A stretch of DNA of 64,000 bases from CAMUQR01 sp963526735 (lineage in GTDB: Bacteria; Patescibacteriota; Saccharimonadia; Saccharimonadales; Saccharimonadaceae), in assembly GCA_963526735.1 (NCBI GenBank), contig CAURNU010000004.1:1-64000 (forward strand), read 5' to 3'. The position numbers and the translations under genes are program-made. Position 1 is the stretch's first letter. Every line of letters starts with the position of its first letter. The notes under the pieces are model-generated. The model ran no database searches and was not told the origin of the DNA. It worked only from the letters and a program-made list of their open reading frames with translations. This document shows, piece after piece, positions 52,601 through 59,661 of the stretch.

Positions 52601-53528
52601 TAATTGAATGCAGTTGGTCGCTGAAAGTTGATGAGCGCTTTAAATTAGTAAAATCTTCTTTGAGTAGATCGTTAAGATTAAAAACATTATTACCATCTGT
52701 CATCAGAGTCTCTAGAGCGGGAGCATCTTTTAATACTGCAAAATCTGCACCAGTCAATTTACAAGCATTAGCGTTAATTAACGATAGCTTAGGAGCAGTT
52801 GCCAGCGGTGTTAGATCTAACTTGGTTGGAGACAATGTGTTATTAAAATGTAGTTGCTCCAGATTAGCCATCTGGGAAACTGGTGCCAGATTCGATACCT
52901 TAGTGAGCCCCATACGCAACTCAGTGAGTTTTGAAGCATGAGCTAAGGGTGTGATATCTGTTAAGTTCGGTGAACGATCAAGAGAGAGTTTTTTCAAATT
53001 AGAAATCGAGGCAATAGGTGTTAAATCAGTCATTGGGTTTTGACCAATATTAAGTTCCTCAAGCTTATCAAGATCGCGTAGAGGTGCAAAGTTCGTCACT
53101 TGGTTATTAACCATATCAATACGTGTCGCATTCACCAAGAATTGCAAACCTTCAATATTCGTAATATTTTTAGTGTTCAATGCCCATGGACCATACATGT
53201 TGACTGGTGCTTTCATGTCACCAGCGGTAATTTCTTGGTCAGGAGTACGCACTACATCCTGAGGCAATCCCTGTTGTCGACGCTGTTCATTCATTGCTGC
53301 GGCAATAATAGGATTGAGTGCACGTTTTAAGTTAATATCTGGAAAATTAATCACATAAGATGCTGGCGCCGTCGCTGGGTCTTGAGTATTGACTGGCGAA
53401 GTGTAAGCCATTACACCATATGGTTCGTTAGTAATTGGTCGATTAATATTCAAAATATGTAGGCCACCACCTACCGCTGTCCCAGCAAGCACTGCTGCTG
53501 GAATAATCATTTTTTTATTCCTTCTCAT
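49683..53528 (-). CDS. Giant LRR and repeat-domain surface adhesin
   Basis: 1281 residues. Signal-type hydrophobic segment at 7-25; internalin-like leucine-rich repeats at about 115-300 (LDKLEELNIGQNPMTDLTPI and similar); a DUF5011/HYR-like beta domain at about 390-480; four tandem repeats of about 185 residues starting near 541, 732, 916 and 1101, built of FIVAR-like helical units; then SPNTG at 1246-1250, a membrane helix (about 1258-1275) and a basic end, a variant sortase signal. AAGGGAAT site before the ATG. Such proteins act as adhesins in Gram-positive bacteria; attachment to a host bacterium is inference. Single-gene unit. Confidence 0.88.
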   Translation of the reverse strand: MRRNKKMIIPAAVLAGTAVGGGLHILNINRPITNEPYGVMAYTSPVNTQDPATAPASYVINFPDINLKRALNPIIAAAMNEQRRQQGLPQDVVRTPDQEITAGDMKAPVNMYGPWALNTKNITNIEGLQFLVNATRIDMVNNQVTNFAPLRDLDKLEELNIGQNPMTDLTPIASISNLKKLSLDRSPNLTDITPLAHASKLTELRMGLTKVSNLAPVSQMANLEQLHFNNTLSPTKLDLTPLATAPKLSLINANACKLTGADFAVLKDAPALETLMTDGNNVFNLNDLLKEDFTNLKRSSTFSDQLHSINTDTNPVFENPIRGIDNEIIPVEETANVKNANADGSLNPNGTHIKLINLYGRNRVDIRWEKEFTKGHVTNRPFSGTLMVSYNLPQDTIKPTITPSNPEKLVSRKGRPIDLNAGMSAEDNPSGSGLRSFTHDAVAKGLDVTNPVKGEYQIVYTATDNHDNINTVTRQVEITDADDLQAIVNGVTEDALKGYTALTKERVLAKKSAAEAIIAKNDATQAQIDQALDDLNQAIRKLEVDTRKLVAAATNRYNAQPDYVQQDPGVQAALAEANRVLNDPAKTPETVDRAARDLIKAIEDANKAETERQKAASDALDTIKGDDKKAARTPSAIQDVKDKINAIKDGQKRNALLRQLQPVEDAYNAKKDELNQLLDRAKNPATTDGASPATVAQLQNAIQSADAVKANTNASQEMIETALNALQTAIDGLRTDKTALQTLINSVLSEPGYVKNDPEVVAKKAEADRIMALENPTKAQVAQAVQDLNNAIQSVRRAEQDRQTAAEEVVVKAETDKAVYVFDQAEAKINEVKDPVKKAQLTGRLQTAKQVYDNTKNNLQNAIANAENPVTTDGMTTASVARLQQALNQAKQAMAEKTPQQTIEVTLNALNQAITQLEVDETALDQAIAEHNDQPDYIKNDPAVQAAKTEADRVKALPSATKPQIQQATSGLKNAIRTAKQAEVAKQNQAEQELAQTTADLSPASITASQNKINAVQDPAKKAELQAKLDGLRQKLADQKQALRDLIAKAQDPATIDGMTTETKNALLTKINDVIPTRDAAQAGSNQILSATISLQQAIDALRADKSALVTALNTADAEPDYLKGKTGFRRALDGGRAINNNSNPTVAEVRAAVLALQNAKPEAVLQENQAQQAMDSALIAAQQEIDRLPSLANDQLFNIDLANLERLINQVDEPAKKAQFQATLATIKTAYNKRKAEVEAKYPKSPNTGYQKQAKTGLLAALISLPVTVIAVAVKKLKRQ

Positions 53529-53614
53529 TTAATTCCCTTTTTTTAATACTCATTATGTTTAATTTTAACATAAACAGCATTACGACTCAAACCTTTTTAA
53601 AAAATGCCCAACTT

Positions 53615-53643
53615 AAAACCCCTGAGCCATTCCGGCCCAGAGG
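53615..53643 (-). terminator. Terminator of ppa
   Basis: CCTCTGGGCC and GGCTCAGGGG arms on the minus strand (53634-53643, 53619-53628), loop GGAAT, then TTTT. Confidence 0.85.
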
Positions 53644-53664
53644 TTTTTACTTCAGGTTACAAAA

Positions 53665-54195
53665 TTAGCGATTATTCCAGCGGTCAATAGCGTCTTTAAT
53701 CACAACTTTTGCTTCTTCAATATCGCCCCAAGATTCAACTTTGGTTGAACCAGGTTTTTTCAATGCTTTGTAATTATTGAAGTGGAATTCAATTTGTTTA
53801 ATTAACTGTTGTGGCAAATCTGCCAAAGTCTTAATCGCGTCACCATTATTGCGATCATCAGCTGGAACGGCTACCACCTTGTCATCAACTTCACCATCAT
53901 CAACAAATTTCATCACGCCGATAATCCGCGCCTCGAGATAAATCCCAGTCGTCAGTGGTTTATCGGTCACTAACAGCACATCAAGTTCATCACCATCTTC
54001 ATCGAGGGTTTGAGGGATAAAACCATAATTAGTTGGTTTTGCAAAAATCTCTGGCTCGACACGGTCAAGTTTCATTGCACCAACTTTGCGATCCCATTCA
54101 ATTTTGTGGCATGAACCAGTTGGAATCTCCACTACCATATTAATCAAACCATTCTGATAATCACCAGGGGTCAAAATCTGATTAAAATCTGCCAT
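53665..54195 (-). CDS. ppa: Inorganic pyrophosphatase
   Basis: Family I soluble pyrophosphatase, 176 residues. VVEIPTGSCHKIEWD, YGFIPQT, DEDGDELDVLLV (metal-binding Asp residues; the usual Pro of DGDPLD is Glu) and KVVAVPADD are visible. It pulls biosynthetic reactions forward. The start at ATG 54195 has AAGGAG upstream; an extension of six codons does not. Confidence 0.95.
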   Translation of the reverse strand: MADFNQILTPGDYQNGLINMVVEIPTGSCHKIEWDRKVGAMKLDRVEPEIFAKPTNYGFIPQTLDEDGDELDVLLVTDKPLTTGIYLEARIIGVMKFVDDGEVDDKVVAVPADDRNNGDAIKTLADLPQQLIKQIEFHFNNYKALKKPGSTKVESWGDIEEAKVVIKDAIDRWNNR

Positions 54196-54291
54196 ATTAC
54201 TCCTTATACTCATTAGCTTATTTTAATTATGAGATTATTTTAACAGATAACGGCGACTAGCGCAAACCGCCCCACTCGGTTTTTTAGCGCG

Positions 54292-54339
54292 AAGAAAATC
54301 CCGCCACTTAGCTTAAAGCATTCATGGCGGGATTTTTAT
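54292..54339 (-). terminator. Terminator of rplA
   Basis: AATCCCGCCA and TGGCGGGATT arms (54297-54306, 54325-54334) with an 18-base loop and T-rich tails on both strands. Confidence 0.8.
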
Positions 54340-54353
54340 AAAAACACGAGTTT

Positions 54354-55349
54354 TTAGTTCAAATCAACTTTAATGCTTGGACCTTGTGAGGTAGCAATGA
54401 AAACTGATTGAATGTAAGCGCCTTTGAGGCTAGCTGGTTTGTGTGCCTGCAAGCTGTCGAAGAACGCTTTGATATTTTCGGCGATTTTGTCAGCACCGAA
54501 TGATACTTTACCGACTGACAAGTGAACAATCGCTTGCTTGTCAACACGGTATTCAACTTTACCAGCTTTAGCTTCGGTGGTAGCTTTTGCAACGTCGGTT
54601 GCAATCGTACCGCTCTTTGGATTTGGCATCAAACCGCGTGGACCAAGAGTACGAGCGTATTTACCAAGTTTTGGCATATAAGCCGGAGTAGTGATTAAAA
54701 TATCGAAGTTTAACACACCCTTGTCGAGCTGTTGCAAGAACTCTTCATCAGCAACAATGTCAGCACCAGCTTTGGTGGCTTTGTCGTGTTCGGTTTTTGG
54801 CGCGAAGACCGCAACGGCGATTTTTTTACCAGTTCCGTGAGGCAAGCTAACGGTCGCACGAATATTTTGGTCGGCTTGACGTGGGTCAACACCTAAGCGC
54901 GCGTGAACTTCAACACTAGCGTCGAATTTGCTTGGGTTAGTCTCAATCGCTAATTTGGTTGCTTCCTCTAAGCTATAAACCTTAGTTTTGTCGATTTTAG
55001 CGTAAGCTACTTGGTATTTTTTGCTTCGGCGTTCCAGCAGTGAACGAGTTTTTGGCGCTGGGCCTTTTTCTTTAGTCGCTACGGCATCACCTTGAGCAGA
55101 AGTGTCACCCGCTTCTTTGCGAGCTTCTTTTTCGGCTTTTTCTTCCGCTTCTTTGAGTGATTTTTCGCTACGCTTACCAGCTTTAGCAACTTTAGCTTCA
55201 CGACCAGCGATTACCGCTTCGTCTTTTGCTTCAGCTTGTTCTTTAGCGTTTTTAATCGCTTCGTTAATTTCAGCGATCGTATTTTTGTCAGATAAATCTA
55301 GCTTCATGCTTTTTGCCAGTTCTAACAACTCACCTTTTTTCATAGTCAT
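54354..55349 (-). CDS. rplA: Ribosomal protein L1 with an N-terminal extension
   Basis: 331 residues against about 230 for ordinary L1. The L1 domain fills about 105-331 (LPHGTGKKIAVAVF, LGPRGLMPNPKSGT, GKVEYRVDK). The extra N-terminal part has a short HeH/SAP-like helix unit (1-35, KKGELLELAKSMKLDLS) and then a highly charged Ala/Lys/Glu-rich helix (36-90). Such folds can bind nucleic acid, but the role here is unknown. GAAAGGA lies 10 bases before the ATG. It is separated from rplK by the DUF922 gene on the other strand. Confidence 0.95.
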   Translation of the reverse strand: MTMKKGELLELAKSMKLDLSDKNTIAEINEAIKNAKEQAEAKDEAVIAGREAKVAKAGKRSEKSLKEAEEKAEKEARKEAGDTSAQGDAVATKEKGPAPKTRSLLERRSKKYQVAYAKIDKTKVYSLEEATKLAIETNPSKFDASVEVHARLGVDPRQADQNIRATVSLPHGTGKKIAVAVFAPKTEHDKATKAGADIVADEEFLQQLDKGVLNFDILITTPAYMPKLGKYARTLGPRGLMPNPKSGTIATDVAKATTEAKAGKVEYRVDKQAIVHLSVGKVSFGADKIAENIKAFFDSLQAHKPASLKGAYIQSVFIATSQGPSIKVDLN

Positions 55350-55495
55350 AAGATGAAAATCCTTTCTGTGGTCATCACGAGTTTTTTCTAAACTCTGCCA
55401 ACAATTATTTTTAATAGCTAGATTTTATCATTTTTCAGGTTAAAAAGCAAGCAAGACACATCAGCGAGTTTAATTGATAAAAAATGTTATGATTA

Positions 55496-55524
55496 TTGAT
55501 TTTTATCTTATTTTATGCTATAAT
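55496..55524 (+). promoter_or_regulatory. Promoter of the DUF922 gene
   Basis: TTGATT (55496-55501), 17 bases and extended TGCTATAAT (TATAAT 55519-55524). Confidence 0.8.
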
Positions 55525-55572
55525 AAAGAAATATTCTAAAAGTGTTGTAGAATTATAAACAAAGGAGACTTA

Positions 55573-56472
55573 ATGTTTAAAAGTGGATTTACATCTGCTC
55601 GTTTTCAGATGTCAAAAAATTTTCTAATGATTGGCGGATCGCTCGTGGTTATTGCCGGATTATTCGGCGTGCTTTGGCAACAAAAGACCAGCCAGCTCGT
55701 CCAGGCTATCAGTGAACTACCAGCCAAGACTCAGCCATTAGCACGTCAAACAACCGAGGCGGCTATACCGACCGCCCCAGCCCAAACCGCCTCACAACCT
55801 GCCACTGCTGTCGCCACCGCTCAACCACCACAACCAGCGTCAGTCCCAACCCAGCCAAAACAGCCCCAAACTGCCTCAGTAGTTAAACCAGCCCCGGCCG
55901 TGCCAAGTTGCACACGCGTAGCACATGTTTTACCTCAACCGATAGATCTCATCAACCGCCCAGACGGTTTGACACATATCATAGAGCCGACCCTTTATTT
56001 TCGGGTTTATGGTCGTGATTCACGCACCATTCAGCAACAAATTTGGCGCTGTTCACCTGACATTGGTCATCGCCAGCTCCATGCTATTTCACAAAGCCGA
56101 ATTGATTTAAGCTATGGTCAATTTCAACTACCATTATCTGACACCTGCAAACTCACCAATGTCAAAGTCGGTTTGCGTACCCTAATGACATTGCCAACTT
56201 GGCAGGCGGACGAGTGGACACCAACCGCCACCAAACAGGCTATGAATCGTTTCTTGTCGGGCATTTTAGTCCATGAACGAGGTCACGGTCAAATCGATCA
56301 TCAATATGCCGAAAAACTCCTCCATCGTTTGCAGGCCATTCAAGCACCATGCGCCAGCTTACTTTCAGAAGTACAAATGGTCGCTAATCAGGTACAAGCT
56401 GAATTACGTTCCGCCCAACAAGCGTATGAACTTAAAACCAACTACGGCGCTAATCAAGGCGCTTGGCTATAA
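55573..56472 (+). CDS. DUF922-type predicted zinc protease, membrane-anchored
   Basis: 299 residues. One membrane helix (about 19-37), a Pro/Ala/Gln-rich linker (about 55-112) and a C-terminal DUF922 domain with HERGHGQID (HExxH) near 236 and the closing YGANQGAWL that parallels HGxNQ in the family. Four Cys in the outer domain could pair. The active domain should lie outside the membrane. Function in the family is not established. It sits between rplK and rplA on the opposite strand, with its own promoter and AAAGGAG site. Confidence 0.85.
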   Translation: MFKSGFTSARFQMSKNFLMIGGSLVVIAGLFGVLWQQKTSQLVQAISELPAKTQPLARQTTEAAIPTAPAQTASQPATAVATAQPPQPASVPTQPKQPQTASVVKPAPAVPSCTRVAHVLPQPIDLINRPDGLTHIIEPTLYFRVYGRDSRTIQQQIWRCSPDIGHRQLHAISQSRIDLSYGQFQLPLSDTCKLTNVKVGLRTLMTLPTWQADEWTPTATKQAMNRFLSGILVHERGHGQIDHQYAEKLLHRLQAIQAPCASLLSEVQMVANQVQAELRSAQQAYELKTNYGANQGAWL

Positions 56473-56490
56473 ACATCTCTACTCCAATTT

Positions 56491-56526
56491 TAAAAATCCC
56501 GTGACCTATAGCCACGGGATTTTTAT
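56491..56526. terminator. Bidirectional terminator between the DUF922 gene and rplK
   Basis: AAAAATCCCGTG and CACGGGATTTTT arms (56492-56503, 56513-56524) with a 9-base loop and T runs both ways. Confidence 0.9.
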
Positions 56527-56548
56527 TTAACTTCGATTAACAATCGGT

Positions 56549-56983
56549 TTAGTCAACGACTTCGACGCCCATTGAACGCGCAGTACCAGCAATAATTTTG
56601 ATAGCACCCTCGAGATCAATCGCGTTGAGTTGGTCTTTTTTGATTTCGGCAATTTCTTCGAGCTGAGCACGAGTAATTTTACCGACTTTGTCAGCATGTG
56701 GTTTGCCTGAACCTTTTTGGATGCCGATTTTTTCACGAATCAAGTCATCAACTGGCTGACCTAGGCTTTTCCAAGCAAAAGTTCGATCATCAAACACTTG
56801 CAGGTGAACAATCACGTTCTTTCCCATGAGGTCTTTAGTTTTTTCGTTAAATGGGTTGATGAAATCCATCATATTCAAACCCCATTGACCCAAGGTTGAA
56901 CCAACTGGAGGACCAGCAGTCGCACGACCAGCTGGAATACGAAGTTTCAGATTACCGATCACCTTCTTTTCTTTTTTTGCCAT
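56549..56983 (-). CDS. rplK: Ribosomal protein L11
   Basis: 144 residues, normal length. LRIPAGRATAGPPVGSTLGQ near the start binds the GTPase-associated 23S rRNA, and GTARSMGVEV near the end is the usual signature. It has its own promoter (TTGCTT-17-TATAAT) and an AAAGGAAG site. Confidence 0.97.
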   Translation of the reverse strand: MAKKEKKVIGNLKLRIPAGRATAGPPVGSTLGQWGLNMMDFINPFNEKTKDLMGKNVIVHLQVFDDRTFAWKSLGQPVDDLIREKIGIQKGSGKPHADKVGKITRAQLEEIAEIKKDQLNAIDLEGAIKIIAGTARSMGVEVVD

Positions 56984-57039
56984 AATTCTTTTACTTCCTT
57001 TAATTTTTAAATTGATTAAATTCAGTGCGTAACTCTTTT

Positions 57040-57068
57040 ATTATACACTATTTATCAGGCGGAAGCAA
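57040..57068 (-). promoter_or_regulatory. Promoter of rplK
   Basis: TTGCTT (57063-57068), 17 bases and TATAAT (57040-57045) on the minus strand. Confidence 0.7.
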
Positions 57069-57117
57069 TAACAAGTCCGACAATCAACTTGCTTATTGAT
57101 CAATTTCTTTATATTAA

Positions 57118-57318
57118 TTATTCAATAATTTTACGATTACGCAAGTTAGTTTCTAGCCTAGTCTGGTTATCCAGCGCACCCCGAATTGAGAAGAACGCAC
57201 CATCAACCTGTTTTTGCAAGGAATGTAACTGCATAAAAATCACCGCCATCAGCGCTACCAGGACGATATTAGTCACGATCAGAACTTTAATCAGCTTGTT
57301 TTGATAATCTTTTTTCAC
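57118..57318 (-). CDS. Small membrane protein between nusG and rplK
   Basis: 66 residues: one membrane helix (about 9-30) and a helical, probably coiled-coil tail. The GTG start at 57318 has AAAGG 9-10 bases upstream. It is 55 bases after nusG in the same direction. Family not recognised; its position inside a conserved transcription/translation cluster is unusual. Confidence 0.6.
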   Translation of the reverse strand: MKKDYQNKLIKVLIVTNIVLVALMAVIFMQLHSLQKQVDGAFFSIRGALDNQTRLETNLRNRKIIE

Positions 57319-57373
57319 AAAATCCGCCTTTCTTGATGTTTAAAATCTATTCTAAGCTTAAGCTAATTATGTA

Positions 57374-57925
57374 TTAAATCTTCTTAACCTGCAAGATATC
57401 GAGCTCGACTGGCGTTTCACGACCAAACATGCTGACCATTACCTTGAGCTTGCCTTTTTGGGCGTCAATTTCAGAAATCATACCCTCGAAACCTTTGAAC
57501 GGACCATCAATAATCGATACCACTTCATTAATGTCAAAATCAATGTGGTGAGTTGGTTCTTCGACGCCCATGCGCTTGCGGATTTTGGCGATTTCTTTAT
57601 CCGATACCGGAGTTGGGGTAGTTGAAGTTCCCACAAAACCAGTCACGCCTGGCGTGTTGCGCACCACGAACCACGACTCATCAGTCAAGTTCATTTCTAC
57701 CAGAACATAACCTTGGAAGATTTTTTTGTCGATAACTTTGCGCTTACCGTTTTTGATTTCGATTTGTTTTTCTTTAGGAACAATCACGTCGAAAATCTTA
57801 TCCGCCATCTGCACACTGTTGATACGTTGACGAATTCCCTCGGCAACTTTTTCTTCGTGGCCAGAGTAAGTGTGAATTGCGTACCACTGGCGAGTTGAGT
57901 CATATCGATTTGCTTTTTTTGCCAT
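57374..57925 (-). CDS. nusG: Transcription elongation/antitermination factor NusG
   Basis: 183 residues: NGN domain (WYAIHTYSGHEEKVAEGI, GYVLVEMNLTDESWFVVRNT, GVTGFVG) and C-terminal KOW domain (VSIIDGPFKGFEGMI). It couples RNA polymerase to Rho or the ribosome. AAGGAA site; 15 bases after secE. Confidence 0.97.
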   Translation of the reverse strand: MAKKANRYDSTRQWYAIHTYSGHEEKVAEGIRQRINSVQMADKIFDVIVPKEKQIEIKNGKRKVIDKKIFQGYVLVEMNLTDESWFVVRNTPGVTGFVGTSTTPTPVSDKEIAKIRKRMGVEEPTHHIDFDINEVVSIIDGPFKGFEGMISEIDAQKGKLKVMVSMFGRETPVELDILQVKKI

Positions 57926-57940
57926 ATTATTTTTCCTTTA

Positions 57941-58369
57941 TTATTTAAGCATTAATTTAAAAATGTAAGAGAAGAGATTATCGAGTGCCAATACTAGCAC
58001 TAAGAAGAAGAGTGAGTAGCCAACCACGGCGAAAACCATCGCCCAGGTTGATTTACGGCTTGGCCAGTGGACTTTTTTGAGTTCGAGCCAGGAGTTTTTT
58101 AAGTAGCGATTGAACAGAATTACTGGTTTAAACACCTTAGTTAGCACTGAGCCAGAACGCTTGCGGGTTTTTACCTTGGCGCTGGTTTTAACCTTGGTGA
58201 TATTGGCTGTTTTGTCAGCTTTAGTTGTTTTTGCCACTTCGGTAGTTGTGGTGTTTTTGGCGGTTTTTGCCGGAACACTAGCTTTGATTTTGGTCACTTT
58301 CGTGCCAGCTTTGGTTGGTTTGGGGTCAACCTTGGCCTTGATTTTGTGAACTTTGGCTTGTTTACTCAT
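57941..58369 (-). CDS. secE: Preprotein translocase SecE with a basic N-terminal extension
   Basis: 142 residues. The C-terminal 60 form classic short SecE: amphipathic helix with WLELKKVHWPSRKSTW and one membrane helix. The first 75 residues are Lys/Thr/Val-rich and low complexity, as at the N-terminus of the L,D-transpeptidase in this window. Typical secE-nusG order. Perfect promoter and a leader hairpin precede it. Confidence 0.95.
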   Translation of the reverse strand: MSKQAKVHKIKAKVDPKPTKAGTKVTKIKASVPAKTAKNTTTTEVAKTTKADKTANITKVKTSAKVKTRKRSGSVLTKVFKPVILFNRYLKNSWLELKKVHWPSRKSTWAMVFAVVGYSLFFLVLVLALDNLFSYIFKLMLK

Positions 58370-58387
58370 TTCACTTCTCCTTTAAAT

Positions 58388-58420
58388 TAAAAAATTCTGC
58401 TTATAAATGGTTTTAAGCAG
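58388..58420 (-). terminator. Attenuator-like hairpin in the secE-nusG leader
   Basis: CTGCTTA and TAAGCAG arms (58414-58420, 58397-58403) with a 10-base loop are followed on the minus strand by AA and TTTTTT. It lies between promoter and ribosome site, so it would stop transcripts before secE unless read through. Confidence 0.55.
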
Positions 58421-58433
58421 ATTGTCAAGCTTC

Positions 58434-58462
58434 ATTATAGCGCACCAGATGGCGTTTGTCAA
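58434..58462 (-). promoter_or_regulatory. Consensus promoter of secE-nusG
   Basis: TTGACA (58457-58462), 17 bases and TATAAT (58434-58439) on the minus strand: a full match to the sigma-70 consensus. Confidence 0.9.
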
Positions 58463-58470
58463 TTATTAAA

Positions 58471-59616
58471 CTAGCAACAGTCGGGTTTTTTTGGGTCAGG
58501 CAAACGACGACCTTTCCATGCTACCACCTGGAATTTATTATAAACAATGCTAAAAAACAACAACCATAGTTCCTGCAAAAAAGCCCATGGCCAGTTAACC
58601 AGCCCCAGCAACCAACCCCGCGCCCAACTGATTCTGGTATAGCACACGCTCAACCAGCTCAGCGCCAATATGCCGATTAGATCAATGATCTGCACCCACC
58701 ACAGATTAGTTAAAAACAGATTACTAGTGCAAATCACCATACCGTTGACAATAATCATCAGCACCACTAACACATTAGCCTTGAGCCAGATTGATTTATC
58801 AAACACTGGTCCATTCGTACGCACTGCCGTCATCAACTGCGACTGCCAATCTTTTTCGTGGGTAACATGCAAAAATCGATTCGCTACCAAGAAACGATAC
58901 TGATGCTTGCTATAGAAATAACTAGCTAATACCGATTCTGGTCGCACTGTCGCACGGTGATGTTCCCAAAAATTACCATATTGCTCAAGCTCGTCAACCT
59001 TAACCAGCCAAATACTGGTACTAGTCGCCGGAAAATTACGCGAATGCAAAATTAATTCCCAAAAAAATCGCAACGTCCCGAAAAACACATTCGGACATAG
59101 CCGATCGCGTTTTGGCATCACGCTCAGCATCGCCAGATTTTTATCAAGCGCATAACGAATCATCGTTCCCAAATCATCCTCACCGACAATCGTATCTACA
59201 CTCATAAAAATAATATATGAACCAGTCGCCTGCTCAGTCAGTTGCGCCATAGCATGATTCTTACCAACCCAGCCCTTTGGTAATTTTGCGCCTTTAATAA
59301 ACCTTACACCACGCTGTGCAAATTGTTTGACTACGTCTGAGGTGTTATCAACCGAGTCATCATCTAGCACAATTACTTCCATTTTTGGATAATCACTAGC
59401 GAGAACGCGCTCCAAACAAGCCTCGATGGCTTGATGCTCGTTACGCGCTGGAATGCAGACCGACACCGCTGGCAAATCCTCAAAGCGCCAATAATCATCA
59501 TACGCTCGATTCAGGCGAAAATGTTTTTTTGCAAACCACAATCGCTCTAAAAATGCCCCACTGATAATCATCAGACAGCCAGCAAAAATAATCGATAATA
59601 AATCAAAACTAGTCAT
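58471..59616 (-). CDS. Membrane glycosyltransferase, family 2
   Basis: 381 residues. One N-terminal membrane helix, a GT-A domain (VSVCIPARNEHQAI, VIVLDDDSVDNT, FMSVDTIV as the DxD-like site) and three or four C-terminal membrane helices. The donor and acceptor cannot be told from sequence; lipid glycosylation or carotenoid-type modification are seen in relatives of this shape. ATG 59616 is preferred because TATACT lies exactly 7 bases upstream; an ATG two codons earlier would fall in the promoter gap. Confidence 0.85.
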   Translation of the reverse strand: MTSFDLLSIIFAGCLMIISGAFLERLWFAKKHFRLNRAYDDYWRFEDLPAVSVCIPARNEHQAIEACLERVLASDYPKMEVIVLDDDSVDNTSDVVKQFAQRGVRFIKGAKLPKGWVGKNHAMAQLTEQATGSYIIFMSVDTIVGEDDLGTMIRYALDKNLAMLSVMPKRDRLCPNVFFGTLRFFWELILHSRNFPATSTSIWLVKVDELEQYGNFWEHHRATVRPESVLASYFYSKHQYRFLVANRFLHVTHEKDWQSQLMTAVRTNGPVFDKSIWLKANVLVVLMIIVNGMVICTSNLFLTNLWWVQIIDLIGILALSWLSVCYTRISWARGWLLGLVNWPWAFLQELWLLFFSIVYNKFQVVAWKGRRLPDPKKPDCC

Positions 59617-59661
59617 TACCATAAGTATAATAGACCGGCGCAGTTTTGTAAAATATTTAAA

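Noticed and set aside
51546..52941. Several plus-strand ORFs opposite the adhesin
   Set aside because: All are antisense frames of a repetitive coding region, without ribosome sites or conserved domains.
49683..53528. Spaced repeats resembling a CRISPR or satellite array
   Set aside because: The repeats are about 555 bases long, diverged and in frame; they encode protein domains. No short identical repeats with unique spacers were seen.
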